From positions 2,379,501-2,443,500 of the forward strand of contig NZ_JACCFP010000001.1 of NCBI RefSeq assembly GCF_013410655.1: a stretch of 64,000 bases of DNA. The letters are read 5' to 3'. A model generated the notes under the pieces. The model saw nothing but the letters and a program-made list of their open reading frames with translations. It did no database searches and was not told where the DNA came from. A program made the translations under genes and the position numbers. Positions 1 through 8,687 of the stretch are shown here, piece by piece; positions within the stretch are counted from its first letter, which is position 1, and the number at the start of each line of letters is the position of its first letter. The stretch is from Nocardioides thalensis (GTDB lineage: Bacteria; Actinomycetota; Actinomycetes; Propionibacteriales; Nocardioidaceae).

Positions 1-380
1 CCGAGGCCGACGGGAGCCTCCTCCAGCATGTGACCGGCACGAAGCTGAAGCTTCAGGGCGGATCACCCATCGCGCTCAACTGGGCGATCGACTCGGTCCG
101 CAAGGGTGGCACGGTGTCGGTCATGGGGGCCTACGGACCCATGTTCAGTGCCGTGAAGTTCGGAGATGCCATGAACAAGGGCCTCACCATCCGCGCCAAC
201 CAGTGCCCGGTGAAGCGCCAGTGGCCACGCCTGTTCGAGCACATTCGCGCGGGCTACCTCAAGCCGAGTGAGATCATCACCCACCGCATCCCGCTCGACG
301 ACATCACGGAGGGCTATCACCTGTTCTCCAGGAAGCTCGACGGCTGCGTCAAGCCGATCGTCGTGCCGACGGCAGCGTGA
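1..380 (+). CDS. Zinc-dependent alcohol/formaldehyde dehydrogenase, C-terminal fragment
   Basis: The reading frame is open from the left edge, so only the last ~125 residues are seen. They look like the end of the Rossmann half and the C-terminal part of a medium-chain zinc dehydrogenase of the glutathione-independent formaldehyde dehydrogenase type: a stretch ending GGTVSVMGAYG, then the terminal segment with ITHRIPLDDITEGYHLF. The catalytic and structural zinc sites would lie upstream. The GTG at 30 is an internal codon, not a start. The TGA is followed 10 bp later by a second ORF with its own GAGGAG ribosome site, so the two are probably co-transcribed. Substrate cannot be told from this part. 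Confidence 0.85.
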   Translation, partial: EADGSLLQHVTGTKLKLQGGSPIALNWAIDSVRKGGTVSVMGAYGPMFSAVKFGDAMNKGLTIRANQCPVKRQWPRLFEHIRAGYLKPSEIITHRIPLDDITEGYHLFSRKLDGCVKPIVVPTAA

Positions 381-390
381 GGAGCACACG

Positions 391-789
391 ATGACGAACA
401 TCCCGTACGCCGGAGGCCACCGGGCGGGCATCCCGTCAGCTGACGACCTCCGAGCGCGGATCCCAGGATGGGGCGCCGACCTCGACCCCGCCGACCGACC
501 GTCGCACCCGCGCGAGGTCCCGGGCGCGATCCGGTCCGGCAGCGCAGGGGAGGTTCCGGAGAACCAGCCCGAGCGGTGGCCGCGGGAGCGGTCGATCGAG
601 CACGCCAGGCTCACGCCGGTGTTCGGTTCCACGCTGCCCCCGCGTGGGGTCTCTGGGGCGATCCGCCGACTGGCCTACCGCCGGTACAGCGAGGCCCGTG
701 CCGCCCATTGGCTGCTGCTCCTCGCTGCGGACCGCGTCGAGAGCAAGGGCCAGGCCCTACGGTCTCTCCTGAGCCGACGTACGCCGTGA
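391..789 (+). CDS. Hypothetical protein downstream of the dehydrogenase
   Basis: A 132-residue protein that I do not recognise. It starts at ATG 391, a few bases after a GAGGAG ribosome site. The N-terminal ~70 residues are rich in Pro, Arg, Asp and Glu and look disordered; the C-terminal ~40 residues (RRLAYRRYSEARAAHWLLLL onward) can form a basic amphipathic helix and a short hydrophobic segment. It sits directly after the dehydrogenase and its last four bases (GTGA) overlap the start of the metallo-hydrolase, so it belongs to a three-gene run. No catalytic motif is visible. Confidence 0.6.
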   Translation: MTNIPYAGGHRAGIPSADDLRARIPGWGADLDPADRPSHPREVPGAIRSGSAGEVPENQPERWPRERSIEHARLTPVFGSTLPPRGVSGAIRRLAYRRYSEARAAHWLLLLAADRVESKGQALRSLLSRRTP

Positions 790-1610
790 ACGAACCTGCG
801 GAAGCTCCTGGGCCGGGCACGGACACCCTCACGTTCGTCGGCACCGCGACGACCGTCCTCCGCCTGGGCAGGTTCACCCTGCTCACCGACCCGAACTTCC
901 TGCACCGCGGCCAACGCGCCTATCTCGGCAAGGGCCTGTGGTCACGACGCCTCACCGATCCCGCGCTCGGGCCGTCCGACCTGCCACCGCTGGACGCGAT
1001 CGTCCTCTCGCACCTGCACGGTGACCACTTCGACCGCGTCGCGCGCCGCGAGCTGGTCCGGGACCAGCCCGTCCTCACCACGCCCCAGGCCGCCGACAAG
1101 CTGCGCCGCTGGGGCTTCGACGCCGAGGGGCTGCGCGACTGGGAGCGCACGAAGCTCACCAAAGGCGAGGAGACCCTGTTCGTAGAGGCGGTGCCGGGCA
1201 TCCACGCCCGTGGCGTGCTCGGCCGGATGCTGCCGCCGGTCATGGGCTCCGTTCTCGAGCACCGGGTGCGGGGTGAGGTACGACGCCGCGTGTACATCAG
1301 CGGCGACACGCTGACCGGCGAGCACGTCTCCCACATCGCGGAGCGTCACCCCGACCTCGACACCGCCGTGGTGCACCTGGGCGGCACCAAGGTGCTGTTC
1401 CACACCGTCACGATGGACGCGGACCAGGGCGTCGACTTCCTCCGACGGACCCGTCCGGGGCAGGCCATCCCCGTGCACTACGACGACTACACCGTGTTCA
1501 AGTCCCAGCTCAGCACGTTCCTCGAGCGCGCCCGGACCGCCGGCCTGCGCCCTGCCATCAGCGTGGTAGAGCGCGGGGAGTCGGTCGCTCTCGGCCCTCC
1601 GGCGAGCTAG
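786..1610 (+). CDS. MBL-fold metallo-hydrolase
   Basis: 274 residues starting at GTG 786, which overlaps the preceding stop as GTGA. The metal motif HLHGDH (His76, His78, Asp80, His81) is intact, followed by further metal-binding candidates in VVHLGG and the C-terminal VHYDDY. The pattern FVGTATTVLRLGRFTLLTDPNF at the N-terminus fits the UlaG/NAPE-PLD-like branch of the metallo-beta-lactamase fold, which contains phosphodiesterases and lactonases. The protein has no signal peptide and is probably cytoplasmic. Substrate is unknown; the link with the upstream dehydrogenase is only positional. Confidence 0.85.
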   Translation: MNEPAEAPGPGTDTLTFVGTATTVLRLGRFTLLTDPNFLHRGQRAYLGKGLWSRRLTDPALGPSDLPPLDAIVLSHLHGDHFDRVARRELVRDQPVLTTPQAADKLRRWGFDAEGLRDWERTKLTKGEETLFVEAVPGIHARGVLGRMLPPVMGSVLEHRVRGEVRRRVYISGDTLTGEHVSHIAERHPDLDTAVVHLGGTKVLFHTVTMDADQGVDFLRRTRPGQAIPVHYDDYTVFKSQLSTFLERARTAGLRPAISVVERGESVALGPPAS

Positions 1611-1619
1611 TGCTTGGGG

Positions 1620-3200
1620 TCAGCTCGTCGGCGCGCCCCTGAGGTCCTTGCGCAGGATCTTCCCGGAGGCTGACTTCGGCACGGCGTCGATGAAGTCGAC
1701 CATCCGCACCTTCTTGTGCGGGGCGACCTTCTCGGCGACGTAGGCCATCACGTCGTCGGCGGAGAGCTCCTGGCCCGGCTGGAGCACGACGAACGCGCGC
1801 GGGATCTCGCCGCCCTCCTCGTCGGGGTGGGCCACGACGGCCGCGTCGGCGATCGCCGGATGCGTCAGCAGCACGGCCTCGAGCTCGGCCGGCGGCACCT
1901 GGTAGCCCTTGTACTTGATGAGCTCCTTGAGCCGGTCAACGACGAAGATCTCGCCCTGCTCCCCCACCTCGACGATGTCGCCGGTGTGCAGGAAGCCGTC
2001 GGCGTCGATCGTCTCGCTCGTCGCCTGCTCGTTGCCGAGGTAGCCCTTCATCACCATCGGACCGCGGAGCCAGAGCTCGCCCGGCGCGGAGCGCTCGCCC
2101 GACACAGGCACGATCTCCTCGCCGGTGCCGGGGTCGACCACCTTCGTCTCGACGTTGGGGATCGCGAAGCCGATCGACCCGACCGACAGGTCCTTGCGGT
2201 CGGGCGGGATGACGTGGGTCACCGGGCTCAGCTCCGTCATGCCGTAGCCCTGGAGCACGTCGCACTGGAGCTTGGCGTGCACGGCCTCGCCCAGCGCCTC
2301 GTCGAGGGGCGCGGCGCCGGACATGATCCGCGTGACGCTGGAGAGGTCGTAGGACTCGACGGCCGGGTGCTTGGCCAGCGCGACCGCCATCGGCGGGGCG
2401 ATGTAGAGCATGTCGATCTTCTGGTCCTGGATCAGGCCCAGGAACTGCTCCAGGTCGAACTTCGGCATGGTCACGAGCTTGGCGCGGAGGTGGAGGGTGG
2501 TGTTGAGGATGACGTTCATCCCGTAGATGTGGAAGAACGGCAGTACGGCGAGCACGACCGCGTCCCGGCTGAGCTGGATCATCGGCTCGAATTGCGCGAT
2601 GTTGGCGACCAGGTTGCGATGGGTGAGCATCACGCCCTTGGCCTTGCCCGTGGTGCCCGACGAGTAGGGCAGGACGGCGAGGTCCGTGGCCGGGTCGATC
2701 TCGACCTCGGGCGGAGCCTGGCCGGCCCCGAGCAGGTCGAGGAACGACTCGTGACCCTCGGTCGGGTCGAGCACGATCACCTTGTCGGCGCCGAGCCCGA
2801 CCTCCGCACACCCGGCGAGCGCGCCGGGCAGCAGCAGCGAGACCGTGACGTAGAGCTGGGCGCCCGAGTCCCGCAGCTGGCTGGCGATCTCGGGCGGCGT
2901 GTAGAGCGAGTTGATCGTGGTGACGACCGCGCCTGCGCGCAGGATGCCGTGGAAGATGATCGGCCACACGGGGACGTTCGGCGCGTGGAGCGCGACGACG
3001 TCGCCCTTCCCGATGCCCTTCGCGGCCAGCGCACCCGCCACCGCGTCGATCGCGCCCTTGAGCTCGCCATAGGTGAACGTGCGGTCGCCGTCGGTGATCG
3101 CGACCCGTGCCGCGTCCTCGTCGCTCAGGCTCCCGAACAGGTAGTCGTAGAGGGACTGGTCGGGGATCTCGACGTCGGAGAAGGGACTCGGGAACGGCAC
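1620..3200 (-). CDS. Acyl/aryl-CoA ligase, 4-coumarate-CoA ligase family
   Basis: A full-length 526-residue member of the adenylate-forming family, which activates a carboxylate with ATP and joins it to CoA. The P-loop-like motif SSGTTGKAKG lies at residues 180-189, the A5 motif QGYGMTELSP follows, then TGDI, the hinge region DRLKELIKYKGYQV and the C-terminal catalytic lysine motif PKSASGKILRK. The GTG start at 3200 is preceded by a GGGAG ribosome site. It is on the same strand as the beta-propeller and amine oxidase genes. Candidate substrates are fatty or aromatic acids; if the neighbouring ceramidase is linked, a long-chain fatty acid would fit, but that is inference. Confidence 0.9.
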   Translation of the reverse strand: MPFPSPFSDVEIPDQSLYDYLFGSLSDEDAARVAITDGDRTFTYGELKGAIDAVAGALAAKGIGKGDVVALHAPNVPVWPIIFHGILRAGAVVTTINSLYTPPEIASQLRDSGAQLYVTVSLLLPGALAGCAEVGLGADKVIVLDPTEGHESFLDLLGAGQAPPEVEIDPATDLAVLPYSSGTTGKAKGVMLTHRNLVANIAQFEPMIQLSRDAVVLAVLPFFHIYGMNVILNTTLHLRAKLVTMPKFDLEQFLGLIQDQKIDMLYIAPPMAVALAKHPAVESYDLSSVTRIMSGAAPLDEALGEAVHAKLQCDVLQGYGMTELSPVTHVIPPDRKDLSVGSIGFAIPNVETKVVDPGTGEEIVPVSGERSAPGELWLRGPMVMKGYLGNEQATSETIDADGFLHTGDIVEVGEQGEIFVVDRLKELIKYKGYQVPPAELEAVLLTHPAIADAAVVAHPDEEGGEIPRAFVVLQPGQELSADDVMAYVAEKVAPHKKVRMVDFIDAVPKSASGKILRKDLRGAPTS

Positions 3201-3242
3201 GGGAGGACTCCCTCGGGTAGGTGCGACGGCGTGTGCGCGATC

Positions 3243-3248
3243 ACACTA
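3243..3248 (-). promoter_or_regulatory. -10 box for the acyl-CoA ligase
   Basis: On the minus strand the hexamer TAGTGT (actinobacterial TAnnnT form) lies about 43 bp upstream of the ligase GTG, giving a short leader that contains the ribosome site. No clear -35 was found. Confidence 0.4.
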
Positions 3249-3277
3249 GCGACGCCGGGCCGCCCCCGACAGCACCG

Positions 3278-4381
3278 TCAGCGGCGCGGACGTCCGGCAC
3301 TCTCCGGGATGTAGACCGGCACGCCGCTCTCGCCCACGTGGACGTCGAGGATCGCGTGGTGCGCCTCGGTGCCGGTGAGGTAGCTCTGGTTGGCCACCAG
3401 CACGCTCTCTCCGGCGAACGTCACGTTGGACGGTGTGTCGAACGGGACCGGGGAGCCGTTGTCGCCGCTCACCAGCGCGCCGATCTTGCGGACCGGGCGG
3501 TAGTGCTTGTCGAGCACCGCGATCTGGTTGGTGCCGGCCAGGGCGACGTAGACGTTGCCGGACTCGCCGAACGAGAACCCGTCGGGCAGGTCGAGCAGTC
3601 CGGACGTCCAGAGCCGGTCCAGCGAGGGTGGCGCGACGTCCCCGTTGGGATCCTCGCCGATGAAGAGGCGGTAGAGCTTGCCCTGCGCGACGGTCGGCTC
3701 CCCCAGGCCGAGCGACGACTGCTGCATCACGTAGAGGGCCTGCTGCTGCGGCCGGTAGACGATCCCGGTGGTGCCGAACGTCCCGCCGTCGAGCTTCTGG
3801 TCGCGGTGGAACACCCACGCTCGGTCGCCGCCGCGCGGGATCCGCCAGATGACCGGCTGGCCGTAGTCGGTGACGTAGAGGCTGCCGTCGCGACCCCACG
3901 CCGCGTAGTTGGGGATCGGGCCGGCGCCGCCGGGCACGTCGCGGACCTGTGCGTACGTCCACCAGCGGCCGGTGCGGATGTCGAGCATCAGGATCCGCCC
4001 CGAGCCCTTGTCGAGCACCATGAGCCGGCCGCGGGCGTCGGCAGTCGCGACCTGCACCCCGTGCGGCTGGGTCAGGTCCTGGCCGGGCACCGTCCACGAG
4101 CGCAGCAGCGTGCCGCCGCGGGTCCACTCGCGCACGACCGAGGGGACGGCGTCGCCGCGGGGGTTGGAGAACGTGCCGGCATAGACGCGGCCGTTGGGGT
4201 GCCGGAACACGTTGGCCGGGTAGCCCGGCGCCTCGACCAGGGCCAGCACCTTCGTGTGCCCGACCTCGCGGTCGGGCCGAGCCACCGTGGACGCCGGCGT
4301 CGCCACGAGGGCGGACGCCCCCACCACGAGGAGCACGGCGGTCGCGGCGGCCCGTCGTACCGAGAGAACCCGAGACCTCAC
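3278..4381 (-). CDS. Secreted NHL/SMP-30-like beta-propeller protein
   Basis: The chosen start is GTG 4381, which overlaps the amine oxidase stop as GTGA and puts a signal peptide first (VRSRVLSVRRAAATAVLLVV, then a hydrophobic stretch ending near ATPASTVA). The mature ~330 residues show repeated blade-like segments (GYPANVFRHPNGRVYAGTF, GDGSLYVTDYGQPVIWRI-like strands, SFGESGNVYVALAGTNQIAV) typical of six-bladed NHL or gluconolactonase-type propellers. No catalytic residues can be assigned with certainty. Translational coupling with an exported amine oxidase suggests both work outside the membrane on the same material. Confidence 0.7.
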   Translation of the reverse strand: MRSRVLSVRRAAATAVLLVVGASALVATPASTVARPDREVGHTKVLALVEAPGYPANVFRHPNGRVYAGTFSNPRGDAVPSVVREWTRGGTLLRSWTVPGQDLTQPHGVQVATADARGRLMVLDKGSGRILMLDIRTGRWWTYAQVRDVPGGAGPIPNYAAWGRDGSLYVTDYGQPVIWRIPRGGDRAWVFHRDQKLDGGTFGTTGIVYRPQQQALYVMQQSSLGLGEPTVAQGKLYRLFIGEDPNGDVAPPSLDRLWTSGLLDLPDGFSFGESGNVYVALAGTNQIAVLDKHYRPVRKIGALVSGDNGSPVPFDTPSNVTFAGESVLVANQSYLTGTEAHHAILDVHVGESGVPVYIPESAGRPRR

Positions 4382-5856
4382 AGCAGATCCGCCACCTCTC
4401 GGGCCGCGCGCTCGCCGGCGCGGACGGCCCCGTCCATGAACCCTGACCAGTACGTCGATGTCTCCGTGCCGGCCCAGTGGACGCGGCCGAACGGCTTGCG
4501 GATCTCCGACCCGAGCGTCGAGACGACCCCCGGCGCCGGCAGGGCGATCGGGCCGCCGGTCGTCCACGGCTCGAGCGTCCAGTCGTGCTCGGTGTACTCG
4601 ACGGGGTGCAGCGCCTGCTCGCCGAACATCTCCGCGAAGCCCTCGAGGATCGCGCGGCGACGCTGGGCGAGCGGCAGGCGCCCGTACTCACGCCAGGTGG
4701 AGCCGCCGACGAACGCCAGCAGCACGCCGGGGCCGCCGTCGGCGGGCGTGTTGTCGAAGACCGCCCGGGTCGCGCCGCGGTTGGACAGGCCGGAGCCGGA
4801 CAGCCCGGCCTCGCGCCAGAACGGCGTCTCGTAGACGGCGTCGCACTTCATCAGCTTGCCCATCGGCATCCGCTCGAGGAGTTGCCGGCGCCGCACCGGC
4901 AGCCCGGGCGACCAGTCGATGTCGAGCACGAGCGGCGGAGGACACGCCACGACGACCCGCTTCGCGCGCACGGTGCCGCGGTCGGTGTGGACCTCGACGT
5001 GCCGGTCGCGCTGCGCGATCCGTCGTACCGGCGCCCGCAGGGCGACCCGGTCACCCAGCTTCTTCGCCAGCCGGATCGGCACGATCTGCGACCCGAGCAC
5101 GAAGCGCGAGTCCTGGGCGCCGCCGGCCGTGCTGGAGGACCGGGTGAACGTCCCGACGTTGCGCTCGTTGCCGGCGGTCGCGATGAACCAGGCCAGGAAC
5201 AGCAGCGACACGTTGCCCGCGTCGGACCCGAAGCTCGGCTGGAAGTAGCACTTGAGGAGGTCGTCGACGTCGGGCACCAGCGACTGCTGGGCGACCCAGT
5301 CCTTGACGGTGGTCGCGTCCCACTCCGCCGCCCGCGGATGGCTCCACGGCGCGTCGACGGCGATCTCGGCCGCCATCTGGTCGAGCTTCATCTGCAGCAG
5401 CGCCGCGTCGAGGAGGATCGCCGGATCGGTGGGCACGGTCCCGGTGTAGGTCGAGCGCCGGCCGTTCTTCACGTAGACGTTCTGGCCCTCGACGTACTCC
5501 TTGAACGTCTCGGCACCGAGCTCGTCGGCCAGCCCGAGGATGTGGTCCTGCGTGGGCCCGACGAACGCGCCGCCGGCCTCGATCACGCCGCCGGCGCGCA
5601 GGTGGTGGTTGAGCACGCGCCCGCCGACCCGGCCCCTGGCCTCGACCACGAGCACCCGGTGACCGGCGCGGGTCAGGCGGCGGGCCGCCGTCAGCCCGGA
5701 GATGCCGGCGCCGACCACGACCACGTCGACCCGCTCGGGCAGCGGGCCGCGCGTGGTAGTGGCGAGAGCGGCCTCCTCGGCAGCGAGGCCGACCGCGGCG
5801 GCCGCGGTCACGCCACCGAGGAAACCGCGGCGGCCGAGGGCGAAGGGGTCTGCCAT
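4378..5856 (-). CDS. Tat-exported flavin monoamine oxidase
   Basis: FAD-dependent amine oxidase (about 492 residues) that would oxidise an amine to an aldehyde with release of ammonia and peroxide. The N-terminus has a twin-arginine signal, GRRGFLGGVTAAAAVGLA, so the folded flavoprotein is probably exported. The dinucleotide-binding motif VVVVGAGISGLTAARRL follows, and the C-terminal flavin-contact region HWAGTETSTYWSGFMDGAV is intact. ATG 5856 places the RR motif near residue 9; ATG 5883 in the same frame is an alternative. The gene is divergent from the ceramidase across a palindrome. Substrate is unknown; a sphingoid base or a polyamine are both possible. Confidence 0.87.
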   Translation of the reverse strand: MADPFALGRRGFLGGVTAAAAVGLAAEEAALATTTRGPLPERVDVVVVGAGISGLTAARRLTRAGHRVLVVEARGRVGGRVLNHHLRAGGVIEAGGAFVGPTQDHILGLADELGAETFKEYVEGQNVYVKNGRRSTYTGTVPTDPAILLDAALLQMKLDQMAAEIAVDAPWSHPRAAEWDATTVKDWVAQQSLVPDVDDLLKCYFQPSFGSDAGNVSLLFLAWFIATAGNERNVGTFTRSSSTAGGAQDSRFVLGSQIVPIRLAKKLGDRVALRAPVRRIAQRDRHVEVHTDRGTVRAKRVVVACPPPLVLDIDWSPGLPVRRRQLLERMPMGKLMKCDAVYETPFWREAGLSGSGLSNRGATRAVFDNTPADGGPGVLLAFVGGSTWREYGRLPLAQRRRAILEGFAEMFGEQALHPVEYTEHDWTLEPWTTGGPIALPAPGVVSTLGSEIRKPFGRVHWAGTETSTYWSGFMDGAVRAGERAAREVADLL

Positions 5857-5895
5857 GAACCGACAAACGGAGCACGCCTCCATCGGTCACGGTTT

Positions 5896-5913
5896 TCAGG
5901 TCAACTGACCTGA
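5896..5913. promoter_or_regulatory. 18-bp palindromic operator between amine oxidase and ceramidase
   Basis: TCAGGTCAACTGACCTGA is a perfect inverted repeat with 8-bp arms and a 2-bp centre. It lies in the only gap between the divergent amine oxidase and ceramidase genes, ten bases before the ceramidase -10 box, so it covers the -35 region. The TetR-family gene encoded just after the ceramidase is the natural candidate to bind it. This pairing is inferred from position and symmetry. Confidence 0.7.
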
Positions 5914-5922
5914 TGGGGGTCG

Positions 5923-5928
5923 TATGCT
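5923..5928 (+). promoter_or_regulatory. -10 box, leaderless ceramidase promoter
   Basis: TATGCT ends six bases before the A of the ceramidase ATG, so transcription should start at or next to the start codon. There is no ribosome site before this ATG, which agrees with a leaderless mRNA. Confidence 0.55.
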
Positions 5929-5934
5929 CCCGCC

Positions 5935-8007
5935 ATGCTCCTCACCCGCACGCTCCCCCGCGCACTGGCCGTCGCGGTCGCGGCGAGCCTCGCCCTAGCC
6001 GTGCCGCCGGGCACCGACGCCGCGCCGGATGGCGCTGCCGAGGCCGGTCCGCGGCCCGTGCACGAGCCGGAACGGCGGGCCGGCGGCGCGCCGTACCTCG
6101 TCGGTCGCGGCATCGCGGACGTCACCGGGGAGCCCGCGCAGACCGGGATGATGGGGTACGCCGACACCAGCCAGGTGACCGAGGGCCTGCACATGCGGCA
6201 GCGCTCCCGCGCGTTCATCATCGTCGACCGTCGCACCGGCGAGCGCGTCGTCCACGTCGTCGCCGACATCGGGATGTTCTTCCAGGGGATCCACGACGAG
6301 ATCCTGGGCGAGGTCCGGGAGCGGTTCGGCTCGCTGTACGGCGAGCGCAACGTGATGCTGACCGCCACGCACACGCATGCCGGGGTGGGCGGCTACTCGC
6401 ACCACAACATGTACAACATCTTCAGCGGGTTCTTCCACGAGCGGACCTATCGCGCGATCGTCGAGGGCGTCGTCGCCTCGATCGTCCGCGCGCACGAGGA
6501 CCTTGCACCCGCGCGGCTGACCGTCGCGACCAGCCGGCTGGACAACGCGAACGTCAACCGCTCGCGCACCGCCTTCGCCCTCAACCCTCGGCGGGACCGC
6601 CGCTTCTTCGACGACGCCACCGACACCCAGAGCACCACGCTGCGGGTCATCCGCGACGGGCGTGTGGTCGGGGCGATCAACTGGTTCCCCGTCCACGCGA
6701 CGAGCATGTCGACGGACAACCACCTGATCAGCCCCGACAACAAGGGCTACGCCGAGTACCGGTGGGAGGAAGTGGCGGGCGTCGACCACCTCGCCGACCG
6801 CGACCCGCGCTTCGTCGCGTCGTTCGCGCAGACCAACGCCGGCGACATGTCGCCGAACCTCAACCTGCGGCCGAGCGACGGTCCGACGACCGACGAGTTC
6901 AAGAACACCCGGATCATCGGTTCCCGCCAGCTGCGGGCAGCACGGGGAGCCGACGGGGCTCGCGCCGTGACCGGCGGCGTCGACTCGCGGACGGTCTACG
7001 TCGACCTCGACGGCTACGAGATCGACGGGCGGTGGACCCCCGACGGCGAGGCCGCGACGACCTGCGCTCCCGCACTGGGCGCCGCGTTCGCCGCCGGCAG
7101 CACCGAGGACGGCGGCGGCGGGCTCCCGATCTTCCACGAGGGCGCCGGGGGCGGGAACCCGATCTTCGACCTGATCAGCAACGCGCTCTACACGGCGAGC
7201 CCCGCGCTGCGCGACTGCCAGGCGCCGAAGGAGATCCTGCTCCCCGTGGGCGACCTCGGCCTCGCGTCGTCCGTCGTGCCCGTGCAGCTCGTGCGGATCG
7301 GCGACCTGTACCTGATCGGCCTGCCGGCCGAGGTCACGATCGTCGCCGGGCTGAGGCTGCGCCGCGCGGTGGCCGACGTCGTCGGCGTGCCCGTGCGGCA
7401 GGTGCTCGTGCAGGGCTACGCCAACCACTACATCCACTACCTGACGACGCCCGAGGAGTACGACGCGCAGGAGTACGAGGGTGCGTCGACGATCTTCGGA
7501 CGCAACGAGCTGCCCGCCCTGACCCAGGTGAGCGTCGGCCTCGCGCGGGCGATGCGGAGCGGGCGAGCCGTCCCGCTCGGCGCCAAGGACGACCAGCCGA
7601 CGCCGTTCGCCGACAACGGGCTGGTGCCGGCGGACACGCCCCCGTCCGGCGGCGAGTTCGGCGACGTCACGCAGGCGCCGGAGTCGTCGTACGAGCCGGG
7701 CGAGGTGGTGACGGTCGCGTTCGCGGGCGCCTACCCCAACAACGACCTGCGGCACGGCTCGACGTACCTGAAGGTCGAGCGGCTCCGTGACGGGCGGTGG
7801 CGCCGGGTCGCCGACGACGGCGACTGGTCGACCAAGCTCCACTGGAAGCGGACGGGCTCCAGCGGCTCGACGATCACGATCGAGTGGCAGGTCCCGGGAG
7901 GTACGCCGGCCGGCCGCTACCGGATCCGCTACTTCGGCGACGCGCGCACGTCCGGCGACGCCCTCACCCCGATCAGCGGCACGAGCCCGGTGTTCCATGT
8001 CGACTGA
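5935..8007 (+). CDS. Secreted neutral/alkaline ceramidase
   Basis: 690 residues with a signal peptide (MLLTRTLPRALAVAVAASLA, cleavage near Ala29-Ala30). Neutral ceramidases hydrolyse ceramide to sphingosine and a fatty acid. The zinc motif THTHAG (His146, His148), a further His in NWFPVHATSM (His254) and the catalytic-serine motif AQTNAGDMSPN (Ser306) are all intact; the C-terminal third (from about residue 560) is the immunoglobulin-like domain of the family. Length fits bacterial enzymes of this family. Its 3' end overlaps the TetR gene by 11 bp. Secretion implies use of external sphingolipids rather than membrane turnover. Confidence 0.93.
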   Translation: MLLTRTLPRALAVAVAASLALAVPPGTDAAPDGAAEAGPRPVHEPERRAGGAPYLVGRGIADVTGEPAQTGMMGYADTSQVTEGLHMRQRSRAFIIVDRRTGERVVHVVADIGMFFQGIHDEILGEVRERFGSLYGERNVMLTATHTHAGVGGYSHHNMYNIFSGFFHERTYRAIVEGVVASIVRAHEDLAPARLTVATSRLDNANVNRSRTAFALNPRRDRRFFDDATDTQSTTLRVIRDGRVVGAINWFPVHATSMSTDNHLISPDNKGYAEYRWEEVAGVDHLADRDPRFVASFAQTNAGDMSPNLNLRPSDGPTTDEFKNTRIIGSRQLRAARGADGARAVTGGVDSRTVYVDLDGYEIDGRWTPDGEAATTCAPALGAAFAAGSTEDGGGGLPIFHEGAGGGNPIFDLISNALYTASPALRDCQAPKEILLPVGDLGLASSVVPVQLVRIGDLYLIGLPAEVTIVAGLRLRRAVADVVGVPVRQVLVQGYANHYIHYLTTPEEYDAQEYEGASTIFGRNELPALTQVSVGLARAMRSGRAVPLGAKDDQPTPFADNGLVPADTPPSGGEFGDVTQAPESSYEPGEVVTVAFAGAYPNNDLRHGSTYLKVERLRDGRWRRVADDGDWSTKLHWKRTGSSGSTITIEWQVPGGTPAGRYRIRYFGDARTSGDALTPISGTSPVFHVD

Positions 8008-8599
8008 GCACGAGCGGGCGACCAGCCGCCTGCCGCAGGCCGAGCGCCGCCGCCAGCTCGTCGACGCCGCCATCGCCGTGATGACCCGGGACGGCGTCCG
8101 CAAGGCGACCACCCGCGCGATCGTCAACGAGGCCGGCACCTCACTGAGCGTCTTCCACTACTGCTTCGCCTCGAAGCAGGACCTGCTCGACGCGGTCATC
8201 CGCCAGCTCGTCGGCACCACGGTCGACCTCGCGGAGGCGTCCTTCGAGCCGGGCGCCCCGCGCCGGGAGCTGATCAGGGCGGGCCTCACGGCGTACTGGG
8301 ACCACGTGACGAGCCACCCGCTCGAGCACCTGCTGACCTACGAGCTCACCCAGTACTGCCTGCGCACGCCGGGCTATGCCGAGGTCGCGCGCCACCAGTA
8401 CGAGCACTACGGGCTCACGTTCGTGACCATCCTCGAGGGGCTCGGCGTCCGCGGCCGGGTGCCGCTCGAGGACGTCGGCCGCTACCTCGCGGTGGTCGTC
8501 GACGGCCTCACCGCCGACTGGCTGGCGCGGCGCGACGACGCCCAGGCGCGGCGGATCCTGGACCTCCTCGGAGACCACGTCGAGGAGATGCTGGCCTGA
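7997..8599 (+). CDS. TetR-family transcriptional regulator
   Basis: 200 residues. The N-terminal helix-turn-helix domain (RRRQLVDAAIAVMTRDGVRKATTRAIVNEAGTS, then LSVFHYCFASKQDLLDAVI) is typical of TetR repressors; the C-terminal ligand domain is unassigned. ATG 7997 lies inside the last codons of the ceramidase, so the two are translationally coupled. The likely target is the 18-bp palindrome at 5896-5913, making it a local repressor of the ceramidase and amine oxidase arms, released by an unknown ligand such as a fatty acid or sphingoid base. The ligand and target are inference. Confidence 0.88.
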   Translation: MSTEHERATSRLPQAERRRQLVDAAIAVMTRDGVRKATTRAIVNEAGTSLSVFHYCFASKQDLLDAVIRQLVGTTVDLAEASFEPGAPRRELIRAGLTAYWDHVTSHPLEHLLTYELTQYCLRTPGYAEVARHQYEHYGLTFVTILEGLGVRGRVPLEDVGRYLAVVVDGLTADWLARRDDAQARRILDLLGDHVEEMLA

Positions 8600-8634
8600 T
8601 CGGCCATTCGGCAGACACCCCAGCGGCGCGGTCC

Positions 8635-8640
8635 TAGGCT
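8635..8640 (+). promoter_or_regulatory. -10 box upstream of the secreted pair
   Basis: TAGGCT lies 47 bp before the ATG at 8688 and would give a short leader of about 40 nt containing a G-rich ribosome site (TGGGGG). The -35 region is not clear. Confidence 0.35.
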
Positions 8641-8687
8641 CGAAGGGCTCATCTCGGACAGGTCCCGCTCTGGGGGTTTCTCGACAG

